Shown here: in pieces, positions 20,452 through 31,547 of the stretch
Layout: each line of letters begins with the position of its first letter
Position numbering within the stretch: the first letter of the stretch is position 1
From: Phaseolus vulgaris
Taxonomy: Eukaryota > Streptophyta > Magnoliopsida > Fabales > Fabaceae
Direction of reading: 5' to 3'
Assembly (NCBI RefSeq): GCF_000499845.2
Contig: NC_023758.2
Location: 19,358,034-19,422,033, forward strand
Length of the DNA stretch: 64,000 bases
Program-made: the position numbers and the translations under genes
Notes under the pieces: generated by a model
Database searches by the model: none
What the model was told of the DNA's origin: nothing
Seen by the model: the letters and a program-made list of their open reading frames with translations, nothing else

Positions 20452-21177
20452 TGTTTTTGCCGGTTGACCTGGTCGCCAGTTGACTTCAAAGGCAAGCGGT
20501 GGCTCATCCTATTCCTGGTGGATTTTATGCTTCCCTTGGATGTTGGAAGGCAGCTCCGTTGAAATAAAGGGGGCCCTACCTGTTGATTGCACTCCAACGA
20601 TCAAGTCAGTTCAGGGCTTATAGAAACAATAAGTAAGTAAGCAGTTTCAGTCTTAGAAACATTGTACCTTTACCAAGGATCTCAACTCCCTTTTATAGAC
20701 TGCTTTTAGGTTACCTCATTGTAACAACCCCTCTCTCACCAGAGTCTTATCTCTAGCGGAATTAGGTTTGCTAGGAGTACATTATGTTATGTTGTTACAC
20801 AATCTTAGCACAATAACCGTACATAATCTTCCTCTTTGGAGTGCACAATCTTAACAGCATGGTCGTCGGGGTACCAACTCATGTACCAACGTTACGGGGC
20901 TCATCTGTTGTGTAGGCGCCCTAATCCTTTACGTACCATGCATGCAACTTTCCCTTGAAAATCCTAACGCTCTTGGGCCTTGGAGTCTTCTAGGGATATT
21001 TACTTGTGTTAGACCCGAATGTACTATACACACCACATGCACTTCCTCGCTGACTATGCCTATATATATATATATATATATAATAACGCTCTTGGGCCTT
21101 GGAGTCTTCTAGGGATATTTACTTGTGTTAGACCCGAATGTACTATACACACCACATGCACTTCCTCGCTGACTATG

Positions 21178-21268
<91 letters not shown>

Positions 21269-21388
21269 GTTTCAACATACGCATTTCTGATGGCCCACTT
21301 ATGTGTCCACTATCTCGACTATACCACCGAGCCGACCTGCTCCACCAGTGCCGATGTCCGATGACGATGTCCAATGTCTAATCCAACA
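20452..21388 (-). mobile_element. solo LTR of the Tat family inside the tandem array
   Basis: Plus-strand ends TGTTTTTGCCGGTTGACC and ..GTCTAATCCAACA. It is homologous to 7235-7985 in the same orientation. TAAATA flanks both ends (one extra T on the left), a probable target duplication in a repetitive target. No internal region remains. A 119-base segment (20965-21083) is duplicated directly behind itself (from 21084), each copy ending in a TA run. Confidence 0.82.
21180..21266. repeat. (TA)n microsatellite
   Basis: About 87 bases of pure TA within the duplicated LTR segment; a shorter run lies at 21061-21082. Both long open frames across it (Ile-Tyr runs) are artefacts of the repeat. Confidence 0.97.
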
Positions 21389-21860
21389 TAAATACAGACC
21401 CTAAATATTTATTGTCCTATTTAAATATAAATTTGAAATACATAAAATTCCTAAAATATTCAAAAAAAAATTCTAAATAAATACAAATTATAAATATTTA
21501 ATGTTCTATTTAAATAAAAATCTAAAAAATTATAAATTTCTAAAATATTCAAAATTCTAAATAAATACAAATCCTAAATATTTTATGTCCTATTTATATA
21601 AAAATTTAAAATAAATACAAATCCTAAATTAATTAATTTGCTATTTGAATACAAAATTGAAATAAATAAAATTATTAAATTATTGAACATCCTAAATTAT
21701 TTAATGTGTCATTTGAATAAAAAATTAAATAAATAAATTTTTTAAATTATTTAATGTCTTACTTAAACAAAATTCTAAAATTAGAAAAATTTATAAATTA
21801 TTCAAAATCATAAATAAATACAAATTTTAAATAAAAATAAATAAAATATCTAAATTAAAA
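21389..21860 (+). repeat. AT-rich tandem array, right part
   Basis: It repeats the units seen at 20271-20451: CCTAAATATTTATTGTCCTA, then AAATTCCTAAAATATTC, then TAAATAAATACAAAT, at least four diverged rounds, fading out by about 21860. No gene. Confidence 0.7.
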
Positions 21861-22523
21861 AGCATTATGTCCACTATAGATAATTCAATATGTACAATAT
21901 TTACCAGAAAAATTAATTAAGAAAGACGACAATATAAGGGACTAATCCATTATCCCCATTTTTACGAGCATAATTGATTAAGAGACCAAAATATTGAGAA
22001 GATAATTGATTATCCTAAAAAATATGTATAATCAGTTGTTAATGTAATTGATTATCCTCTCATTTTAATTATAAAATCAATTATGTATGCTTTGGTTTTT
22101 TTGTTTTTGTACACAAAATTAATTATGCCATGAACCCTTTTTTCAACAAATCAAAGAAGGCAAAAACGTGACAAAAACTAACCATGCACCTTATCATGCA
22201 AGGATCAATTTGGGGGCAAAAACAAGAAATCACACATGCGTTCGTGTCTTTTCTCTACCTTTTGTGCATGTGCTCGAGAAAGACATGTAAATCGTCTGCA
22301 TCTTTCCTCACTTCCAAATCATTACATTACAAATCTCTGGAAACAAACTCAAACAATCATGCATTTCCATCGTCGAGCACAGTAAATAGACACAACATTA
22401 ACAGTGCGTTTGTTTCCGGCGGAGGAAAGGAAACCCAATTAATAAAAACAAAAAACACAGAAATCCAAATTCTTTTTTCATTCAAAATTTTCTTCACAAC
22501 TGGGAGAGAAGAAAGTTGTATAT

Positions 22524-22563
<40 letters not shown>

Positions 22564-23560
22564 TTTTAATTTACTCTTTTACTTTTTTATTTTAAACTTA
22601 AATTATTATTATTATTATTTAAAATAGAATTATAATTTAAAATATAAAAAATATAATCAAAAATTAAAAAAAAACATAATTAATCATATTATATATAATA
22701 AATTATAAATATAAATATAAATAAATATATTTTTTAATAATAAAAAATAAATTTATATAATAATTATATTAATTACAAAAAAGTAAAGATAAAAATAATA
22801 ATTTTATTTAATATAAATAATTTTTTATCAAATATTTTATAAATATAAATATTTAAATAATATTTTAATTAAAAATAATTATAATTTATAAATAAATTAT
22901 TCAAATTAATTTTTTAACCATTTTTAAATATAAGAATAAATTTCTGAACTTACATTTTATCAATTAAAAAAAATATAATTTCAATCACACTCATCAATCA
23001 CTTATAAACTTTTATAAAATTTATTCACATTTTTCACTTTATTTACCTTAATTCAAACATCCTAATCTTTTTTACATTCCAAATCATTTCAAATTCACTT
23101 TCTCATTTTCAGTTAGTTACTAATCCAAACAAAGATAGTAGAAATGAATTGCTTGATCTCCTGTACATAATTGTTTATCTTAATTAAATATAAGGGGATG
23201 ATTTATAAATTGTTACTGATTTTGTTGTATTAAGTGGATTTCATTTTGTTTAGCAACTATTGGATATTATATAGTTAAATGTTAACTTCAATATCATTAA
23301 GTTAGTTATTTCAATTGTAGTTAGTTATATGCTTACTATCTCCTTTTGCATAAAGACTTAGCTAGCCCTACAATATTGAACATTGTACAAAAAAATTTAC
23401 CAAAGTTGTATATTATATTTTAGTTAATTTGATCCTTATCTTTCAAAATTCCTAGTTCCAACCCCGATTAGGCCACATAAGATTGAAAAATATTTTTATT
23501 AACACCCCCTTTCTGTCACTAACACACTAACACAGATTTGACATTGCTTGTGTGACATTA
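21861..23560. other. AT-rich intergenic DNA without a recognisable gene
   Basis: Extremely AT-rich from 22560 to 23000. A (TA)n run lies at about 22524-22557 and an ATT run at about 22600-22620. TGCGTTTGTTTCC near 22405 and AATCCAAACAAA near 23112 look like the ends of a common plant MITE type, but I could not pair them with a target duplication. No gene seen. Confidence 0.5.
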
Positions 23561-24200
23561 ATTGACGCTGCAGATGTGATATTTGGTGAGGATGTGACAA
23601 TGACTCTATATTATAATATATGACCCGTAGCACACACAAAACTGGTTACCCGTGTGTTTGTAAGTGGTTACTTATGTGACGCACACAAAACTGATTACCC
23701 TTGTATGTAAGTGGTTACTTATGTGATGTTTATGGCTACCCACTCTTCATGAAAAAAAAAATCATTTTTTTTAATAAGAACCATATATTTTTTTTAACCG
23801 GTGTAATAACCCTACCAGAACTATCCAGCCATAGGTTCCTCCACATATACTGGCACATGCAAAACTAGTTACTCATGTGTCTGTAAGTGGTTACCTATGT
23901 GACGTTTATGGTCACCCATTCTTCATGAAAACAAATCAATTTTTTTTAATAAAAAACATATATTACATCAGTTAGATGGTTTAACCGATGTAAAAATCAT
24001 ATATTACATTAGTTTGATTGCTTAACCGATGTAGGTTTCTCCACATATATTGGTACACACAAAACTGGTTAATATGGGTCATATATTACATCGGTTAAAT
24101 TATTTAACCAATATAATATGGGTTATTCTGAGTAAAAAAATATATATTACACCGGTTGTGTCTGAGAATCAATGTAATATATATTTTTTTACCCTATTTT
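23560..24200. repeat. local repeat cluster with ACATCGGTTAA/TTAACCGATGT motifs
   Basis: A block of about 130 bases (CACACAAAACTGGTTACC...GTAAGTGGTTACTTATGTGA...CCCA.TCTTCATGAAAA) occurs at 23630-23765 with an internal partial copy, again at 23860-23960, and in part at 24055. Between them short inverted words (TTACATCGGTTAA, TTAACCGATGTAA) recur. It may be the inside of an unrecognised transposon. No coding sequence. Confidence 0.6.
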
Positions 24201-27200
24201 AGAATATATATCATGACTCTAAGATTTTTGTTGTTTTAGAATATAAGATAATAAAAAAATACACATTTTTGTTTGTCTTTCATACTAATTGAATCGAAAA
24301 TCATCCAAATATCTAGAATAGAGAGCCTTGTTGTAGATGGTAGCTAATATGAGGAAAAGGCGACTAATACTTTTAAGCTTTCTCAGTTTGTTTTGATTCC
24401 AGACTGTGGGCATTTGAATTGTCGCTTTTCATTTTTTATTATTGAGTTTGATATGCAGAGAAATATAGTGTTATAGAAGGTGACAGTGACACTGCTATCT
24501 CTGGTCTTTTTTTTATTTTACTTTTATTTGTACCTTTTATTTGTGAGTATAATCGTGGATCTGATAGATCTTTCTGCTGTATCTGTAGTGTAGTGTGATG
24601 CGTCCCTAATTTGGCGTCGCGTTCTCCATTAAATGGACGTGGTTCTGAAGGCAAGCTACAATAATAGTAGGGCATCAAATTTTATTAATTTTTATAACAC
24701 ATGGTGGGACTCTTTGATATTCTATCAGTCTCTGGCTTTTGAGGGGTCTGATTCTGATGTGTCAGTCTCTACTTAGCACATGGCTCTGCTAATGCCCAAC
24801 AACACATCTACCATTACCCACCTCATATTTGGCTACTTCTAGTTTTGCCACTTTCCATACACCTAATTCCAACAATCCAACCTATTCATCAATTCTACCT
24901 CCATTATGGAGGTAATCTATCATCCTGTCAATTACCAAGGGCCCATCTCCTTCTTCATCTTTTTAAGCTTCTTCTCTATAGCAACTAATAAATATCATCA
25001 ACTTTCACAAAAGTGATTATTGATTGAACTAAGATCACCCCAAGTGGCACCCAACATCTTTTTTAAGCAACTTTAAAAACCTAAGACTTTGCAAAGCCTT
25101 GTTTTGTATTGAGATAATGGATAGGAGAAAGTGAGGCATGTGAATGAGTGGTTGAGTGAATAATAGTGTATTTTATTCCTTGTGCGCAAACCTGGATTTT
25201 ATTCCAAAGAAACATGAATGTGGTGGTGGACTGAAAAGAGAAAAGAATGAAAAGGCAATTGAACAGGAAAGTGGGAAAAAAAGATGGAAGAGGTTTATGA
25301 CATTTCAATCATTCCATTCCAATTGAGAACAGAAGTACAGCTTAAACCATGCACAACTTTCTTTTCTTTTGGTGACAGACAAGTCACAAGAGAAGATTAT
25401 GTATTGGGAAAAGATAAAGTTATGAAATACTTCTGACAAAGAACACTCTCTTTGGATCTCTGGTTTATCAATAAACATGTGGGTCACTCGACCCACATCA
25501 AAAAATAATAATAATAAACTAGTCTATAGAAGGATACGTAAGATGCAAACTAAAGTGTTTACCAGAGTAAAAGTGTAAAATTGATATAAAAGTGACTAAT
25601 TACCCAGTTGTAAGTGAAACTTTTAAGTATTAACGAGTAGAATTTGTAAATCTATGATGAGCATGAAAATAACTACCATACTTTGTGGATGAAATTTGGG
25701 ATGATATTGGTTTTTGAATTCTCAACTGCATCGTTTAGGAAATTATCTTTTGTTCTTAGTTTCGTAAATAAATCAAATCTCACGTGCAGCAAGCCATGAA
25801 TAACTCTGTAACCAACAGAAAAATACAAAAATGAGCAAAGCTCAACACCTTAATGGAGCTTTTAAAGGTGACAATCAATCACCCTATTCAGTTTACTTAA
25901 AAAACTAGTATTGGCACAAACAGTAACTAACATGGCTTTAAAATATTTGAAGTAATTTAAGTTTGGTTTTACTACTCCTATTATTATTATTATTTTATTT
26001 AATTAAAACAGTAAAGCAAGCATTATTTTTCATATACAACAATTACTTTATATTTTGGAAGTGGGTCCCAGTCCCCGCCTAAACAATTTATACTTACCGT
26101 TATTACTTTTTCATTTGGTAAAATAAATGTTAAGAAATAAAATTTAAAAGGTTTTGGAATCATTAGTTAAAGGCTTATTTAGAGAAACAAAAATAAGAAA
26201 AAAAACTAATATTAAAAATATTTATGAAATAAAAAGTTTAGTGTTGTTAGTTATTTTTCATTAAATACTTAACTTTTAGAGAAAATTACATTTATTTGAG
26301 ATTAGGATAAATAACACACGAATCACATGTAGTTTTAAAATTAAAATAGATTTTTTTAAGTTTTAATCGAAAAATATTTTCTTTAAACTTATTTATTCTA
26401 TTTAAAAGTAATATTAACTAAAATATAAATAAAATATATGAAAATATATTGAATTTTAAAACAAAAAATAAAAATATCATAAATAAATGAGTAATAAATA
26501 AATTGTTATTAAAAATATAAAAAAAAATTAATGACACAAAAATATTAATGTGTATTTAAATATTATAATTATAAAATAAAAAACATTAATGTAAACATTA
26601 TAAGGAATTTAGATAATATTTGATTAAAGTGACAAGTGTGAAAAATAGTTAAATCTAGAAGATGGGAGTATCATTTAACATTATTAAATGATTATACTTA
26701 AGTATTTGATCTACTGAAAAGGTTTATACTTAACCATTATGCTTATTCTATTGGATGCATGAAGGGAGAATAAAGGTTAATGGTATTGGGAAGGTGGTAC
26801 AAGCAATAGAGATCCTTTTTGTGAATGTGGAAGAAGGAATTGTAAGAAAAGAAGGGAAGAAGTAAAAGAGTGGGAAAAAGAGAAGGGCAAGTAAGAGGGA
26901 GGAAGCATCCCCTGGTGGTGGCACAAGAAAGAAAATGATGGGTATTGGTTATTGGACAATGGAAACTTTATATAAGTATGGTTGGTCGAGTTGTGTTATG
27001 ATGACTTCTCCTGCAGAGTCATCTTCAGTGTGCAGCACCAATAGGGACTTATCTTTGTTTCCTTTTCACTCTCATTGCTTTCCCTTTACAGGGATATTAG
27101 GTCAGTCCCAACTTTTCAGACTTTTCCTACTAATTCAACCAACATAATCAAACCAAACAAAGGGAAAACACACATCACCAATTCATATCAAAGCAAACAA

Positions 27201-27800
27201 AACAAACCACTCATCGCCAATTCATACCCGTTTCCGGAATCGATGCCCACTTCTGCTGGTGACCATATACACACCACCTTTGACCTGTTCCCTTCGCCAT
27301 TTCACACCCATCATCACAACAAAACAACTTTTTTACTAGTGGGATGGATTCCTCTCCACTTTTCTCATCCAACAATTCATTCACACAAAGTGGGGGACAC
27401 ACACCTCTTGCTTCCTCTGTTTTTCTCCTCCCATTTAATTACTTTCCAACCACTTTACATGTCAACTCAAAACAAAATATCATATACCATTCCTTTCTTA
27501 AAGCCACAATAAATGACGTTCACATACAAACAAAAATTCAAATTTCCTTTCTATTCAAATTTTCTTTCATTCAGATTAAAACAAATAATTTCAACTAAGG
27601 TATAAACAGATTCTAGAAAGAACAAGAGAATGCAATTATACTGTATGAAAACAACAAAAGAATTCTACCGTCTACCGTTTCTGATCTGTTTCTTCCTCCT
27701 TACAGTGGCTGTCCTTTGGACAATGGACAAAAAAAATACTGTAACTATTTTCCGTTGGGTGTAAAGGTAAAATGGGGTATATGGAAAATGCAATAAACTC
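24201..27800. other. intergenic region downstream of the RING gene; no gene recognised
   Basis: Open frames here are short and match nothing I know. TATA-like TTTATATAAGTA occurs at about 26966-26978 with a CT-rich stretch after it, but I could not build an exon chain. A perfect hairpin lies at 25477-25498. The 26080-26640 part is very AT-rich. Confidence 0.4.
25477..25498. other. short perfect hairpin
   Basis: ATGTGGGTC, four bases, GACCCACAT: a 9-bp perfect inverted repeat. No partner sequences or gene context tell what it does. Confidence 0.5.
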
Positions 27801-28893
27801 CTAAGAGTAATTGACATGAACACTGGCATTAATGCCAGAGTGACAAAGAGGGCAATTGTGAACGGTGGACCCACACATTGTGCACAGACACAGATGCCTA
27901 CATGGCAACAACAACACTATCGATTCTCTTACCCCACACTCATTGCACATCCTTCTTCCCGAAACGCCACCGTTTTGGTTTCCGTTTCTGTTTCCGCAGA
28001 CTTCTTCCTCCCCTTCCTCCCTGCCGCGGTTGTTGCTCCCGCAACTCGACTCTGCGGTGGAGGCGCCGCCGTGATGGCGGTTCTCCTCGCTAACGTGAGC
28101 CAAAACCTGCTCCAGATTGTTCCTGAGCGAATTCGCGGTGGCCTCGTTGTTCTGCGCCAACTCCCTCCAAATCTGATTCTCCACGCTGAGACTCTTAACT
28201 CTTTCTTGAAGCACCCAATTGAGCTTCCCCACGCGCTGAATCTCCTCGTCTTTTTCCTTGAGTTTCTTCGCCACGGCCTCTTGTATCGCCTTCACCAACA
28301 TTCTTGATTGCCTCACTCGCTGCTCCTCGAGTTCCATCCAAACTCTCTCTGTCTGAAAACGGAAAAGAAATCCATGAGCCACGCATTTTCATTGAGCTTA
28401 TTTAAAGAGATTGGAAAAAGATAGAAAGCAGAGAGAAATTACGTGTTGCGCGATGAAGCGGTCGATCTCCGATTGCTGGTTCTGGAAATGGAAGACGAGG
28501 TCTTGGTCGAAAGAGGAGAGTTTGATTTTGTGCGAGACAGGAGGAACGTTGGATTCGGTTATGGAATCTCTGGAGCGTTTCCTCGGGAGGGGGATGTTGT
28601 AGGTGAGGCCGCTATCGGAGTTGTTGATGGAGTTGGGGTCACAGAGGGTGGTGTGGTGAAACGGAACCAGCGTTGAAGGAAGAGCCACAGCACCTTCGAT
28701 TTGGGCGTTGTAGAAGGCGCGATTCGGTTTCGTCATTTCTCTGATTGAAAGTGAAAAAAGAAGGCCTGAGTGAGATATGTGGAAATGAAGAAACAGAAAG
28801 AGAAGAAAAAAAAAAAGGAAATGGTTTGGTGCGTTACCTGGCGGTTAGTAACTGCGCGGGGAAGAGATTCATGTGCTGAGCCTCAACTGCCAT
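27801..28893 (-). CDS. BOI-related RING-type E3 ubiquitin-protein ligase, three exons
   Basis: Exons on the minus strand: 28838-28893, 28443-28740 and 27801-28352 (56 + 298 + 552 bases, 301 aa). Both introns have GT..AG ends (97 and 90 bases) and joining keeps the frame. The protein starts MAVEAQHMNLFPAQLL, the conserved start of the BOI/BRG family. A middle segment (SEIDRFIAQH, TERVWMELEEQR) leads to a long coiled coil. The C-terminus is a C3HC4 RING: C254, C257, C269, H271, C275, C278, C285, C288, with LLLPCRHLCLCTMC and CPLC..GINASVHV as in the family. Such proteins pass ubiquitin to targets; in Arabidopsis the family restrains cell death and gibberellin responses. That role is from the family, not from this sequence. 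No lesion is visible, so it is probably active. It is the only host gene I can support here. Confidence 0.95.
28353..28442 (-). other. intron 2 of the RING gene
   Basis: Donor CAACAC|GTAATT and acceptor TTTTCAG|ACAGAG on the minus strand. It joins ..RFIAQH to TERVWMEL.., the conserved phase-0 junction of the family. Confidence 0.85.
28741..28837 (-). other. intron 1 of the RING gene
   Basis: Donor CAG|GTAACG and acceptor ATCAG|AGAAATG on the minus strand. Joining gives ..LLTAREM.., the usual family start. Without this exon the next ATG (28736) would give a protein lacking the conserved N-terminus. Confidence 0.85.
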
Positions 28894-29519
28894 GATTGCG
28901 AGAGTTGGTTGTGACTTGTTACTGCTCCTTGCCCCGTTGGTTGGGTTCTCTTATAGTAGTATCAAGTTTTTGTGTGGTTTTGGTTTTCTTGCGAATGAAT
29001 GAATGAATGAATGAATGCTGTGACGAGAAGAGTGAAGAGGAAATGAGGGAGAGAATAACTAGGCATGCAAATGAGGTGGCGACTACAAGGGAGCCTCAAT
29101 GAATGAGTCCCGTTTATTTAAGGCTTTGGCTCTTGTGCCATTTCTAGAGAGAGAGCAACAAAGTCAAAACTCATACCATTTTCTCCCCCAAAATCTAAGC
29201 ATAAATTAATTCTTTTTCACTTTTTCCTCCATTGCCAAACGCAATTTATTTAATATAACATTAAATGTACGTAATCAAAGTTACTACAACACACTGTAAC
29301 GCGTGTGGAAATGGGAATCACTCCCCTTTCACTTTTTTCTTAACCTTTTCTTCTTTCACTCCTTTTGCAATTTGCTTCACTAAATAAATCAATTTTTTTA
29401 TGTTAGGATAATGGCGTGGCGTATCGTATTATACAATCCACTTTTCGAAACCATACATCTTGACTCTTTTTGGCAATAAAAAATAAGTAAATAATTATCC
29501 TTAGGGTTCAGGTACTGAA
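28894..29519 (-). promoter_or_regulatory. proximal upstream region of the RING gene
   Basis: TATA-like ACTATAAGAG (minus strand, about 28950-28960) and CCTTAAATAAAC (about 29113-29124) are possible TATA boxes. CT/GA-rich tracts and the GAAT repeat lie here. No other gene. The start of transcription cannot be fixed by eye. Confidence 0.4.
28993..29017. repeat. (GAAT)6 microsatellite in the RING gene 5' region
   Basis: Six GAAT units plus G, about 100 bases before the start codon on the minus strand, so in the leader or core promoter. Confidence 0.95.
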
Positions 29520-29700
29520 GAGGTGCGGTTATTTTAGTGGTGGGAATGTGAATAACGCGCGGCGTGTGTGGCACGACGTGGCGTGCGGTGTGAAGAAGTG
29601 CCCTCGTGATAACGCACGTGCGAGGTGCGTGAATGGAGGTGGGGACATCAGAGGCTGACCCCTCAGCCACGTAGCGGTGGGACCCACCTCTGTTCTGGAG
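29520..29700 (-). promoter_or_regulatory. GC-rich block with ABRE/G-box and TCP-like sites
   Basis: In otherwise AT-rich DNA this stretch holds ACGTGGC (29576-29582, the ABRE core with G-box), the palindrome GCACGTGC (29614-29621), CCACGTA (29667-29673) and the palindrome GGTGGGACCCACC (29676-29688), which contains a TCP-like GTGGGACC. It lies 0.65-0.8 kb upstream of the RING gene start. Regulation by bZIP/bHLH or TCP factors is inference. Confidence 0.5.
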
Positions 29701-31412
29701 CGGTTTTCTCGCTGTGTTGCCTCCTCATTTCTTAAACTGTTGTGTCTGCGTACGGACCAATTGTCTGGGTGACTTATTCGGTGCGGTGCGGGTCCACGCT
29801 ATCTGAACGGAGGACATATTCGTCAACGTTCATCCGTTTCTCACCTTCTCACCTCATCAAACGGACAAAACAAAACCACTCAACTTTCTTTTCAAACCTT
29901 AGAATTGGAAACGTTTTGAAGTTTATTACGGAAATCAGCTAACAGTTATGATATTTCCAATGGACCACATGTTTTTAACTCATTACTCTCTATTTATTTC
30001 AATTCTACTAATATTTATTACATTTCTTAACTTTTCACAATTTCAACAGTTTTTTTTTGTCAACTTTTTTAATCTTAAACAATTTAATTCTCTTTATTAC
30101 TGATACTTAATACCATAAAAAACTATTTGGTACACTCAAATAACTCCGTTCAGTAGTTTTAATGCATATTTTTTAATTTTTTATTTCTATTTACAATCAT
30201 AACCAATTATAATTAAATTATATATTCTATTTAAAAATCTATTTTTGTAACAGTTTTTGAAAGTTACACTCCACGATTACCAAATCTGTTTTGAATTCTG
30301 ATAATCTAAATTTTGACTTTAAAAGCAAAACAGAATTTATAAAAAAAAGTTAATAATAGTAGTTTATCAGTTACAGTAAGCAAGAAACCAACATCACCCC
30401 TAACACACTTGTTGATGACAGGGTAAATCATATGATAATAAAAGAATGATGAATAATTTTATAATGTCAGAAGTTATATCATCTAATAATTCCACAAAAA
30501 TTATAATCCACAGTGTGTTATTGTATTTTAATCAATTTGGACATATTTTAAGTTTTACAACATTTTCATATAACATGAAAAGCCATGGCTTCTACAGTTT
30601 ATGAAATAAAACTGCACTAACCCTATTTTATATGATTGAAGGAGAGTGGTCATTAAATTTAAAAAGACAGAAGCGCAATCTCAATTAATTAAGACATTAA
30701 ATTTTTTTTCCTTTGAAATCTGACCTAAACCATGTGCAGGGTAATAGATACATAACAGAGAGTTCTTAAGTTTGTGTCTCATCGTGCTACTTTTGTATGA
30801 ATAACAAAAGTGGTAATAAAGAAGTGTAGTTTAACTTTCCAAAATAATAGAGAATCTGAAACTATTATATAAAATCAGGTACACATTTGCAAATAGATGC
30901 ACACATTGCTAAAGGTTCTGTCCCTTAGTAGTCACAGTTACATATGTCTGTACGTAGATTTAGTCTCAAATTCTCTCATCATAACACCTAGACTCATTAA
31001 TATTCAATTAACAATTAAATAAGTAATTAAAAACTGTATGTTTAAGTTGTTTCCCTATGCAACTTCCACTTGAGTAGGCATGTGGGTTTATTATTTATTG
31101 CTTAATGTTCAACTTTAGTATATAGTTATTCAATCCAAGAAACTTTGGGGCTTAATAAACTCAAGTGCATCATCCACTTCTACTTTTCTTTCGGCCTTAA
31201 GAAACAGGTTTGGTGATGCTACCATTTTTTTAAAATGCAACCTATTTCGATGGTCATGTTTGTCTTTTTACATCAAAATGTGCTTGGTATAAACCTCCAT
31301 ACAATGAAGCAGAATCACTTTTGTGCAAATAAAAAGAAAAGGTAGAATAAATTAATGTTACCTAAAACAATTGTATAGAGGAATATATTTTAGTTTTTAT
31401 TGAAAAATATCA
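29701..31412. other. intergenic, AT-rich; no gene seen
   Basis: No open frame with recognisable content. AT-rich throughout beyond 29940, with poly-T and poly-A tracts. It ends at the left edge of the copia remnant. Confidence 0.5.
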
Positions 31413-31547
31413 TGTTGTTGGAGTGCTCAACATAGTTGTTTGTTTTCAGTTTTCATATATAGCTTTTTTTTTTTTTTAGTTTTTCTCCTTTTCTTTTTTG
31501 CTTTTTACATAAAGTCTTGGATGTATCAAGGTTTTTAGTTTTTATGT
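31413..31547 (+). mobile_element. start of the 5' LTR of the decayed copia element
   Basis: TGTTGTTGGAGTGCTCAACA... to ..CATAAAGTCTTGGATGTATCAAGG corresponds to 40808-40935 of the 3' LTR with many changes. It breaks at the hAT element. Confidence 0.7.

Noticed and set aside
21019..21381. Long open frames on both strands with Ile-Tyr repeats
   Set aside because: They read through a (TA)n microsatellite in an LTR; no start context, domain or codon structure supports a protein.
22400..23125. MITE with TGCGTTTGTTT..AAACAAA ends
   Set aside because: The end words are suggestive, but the arms do not align further and no target duplication was found.
24439..24678. 79-codon minus-strand frame as a gene
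   Set aside because: No domain, no splice partners and no upstream signals that I could support.
27816..28307. 163-codon plus-strand frame and other plus-strand frames over the RING gene
   Set aside because: They are antisense shadows of the GC-richer RING coding exon; the minus-strand gene has family motifs, conserved introns and a full RING.
28195..28736. Second-exon ATG at 28736 as the start of the RING gene
   Set aside because: An upstream exon at 28838-28893 encodes the conserved MAVEAQHMNLFP start and splices in frame.
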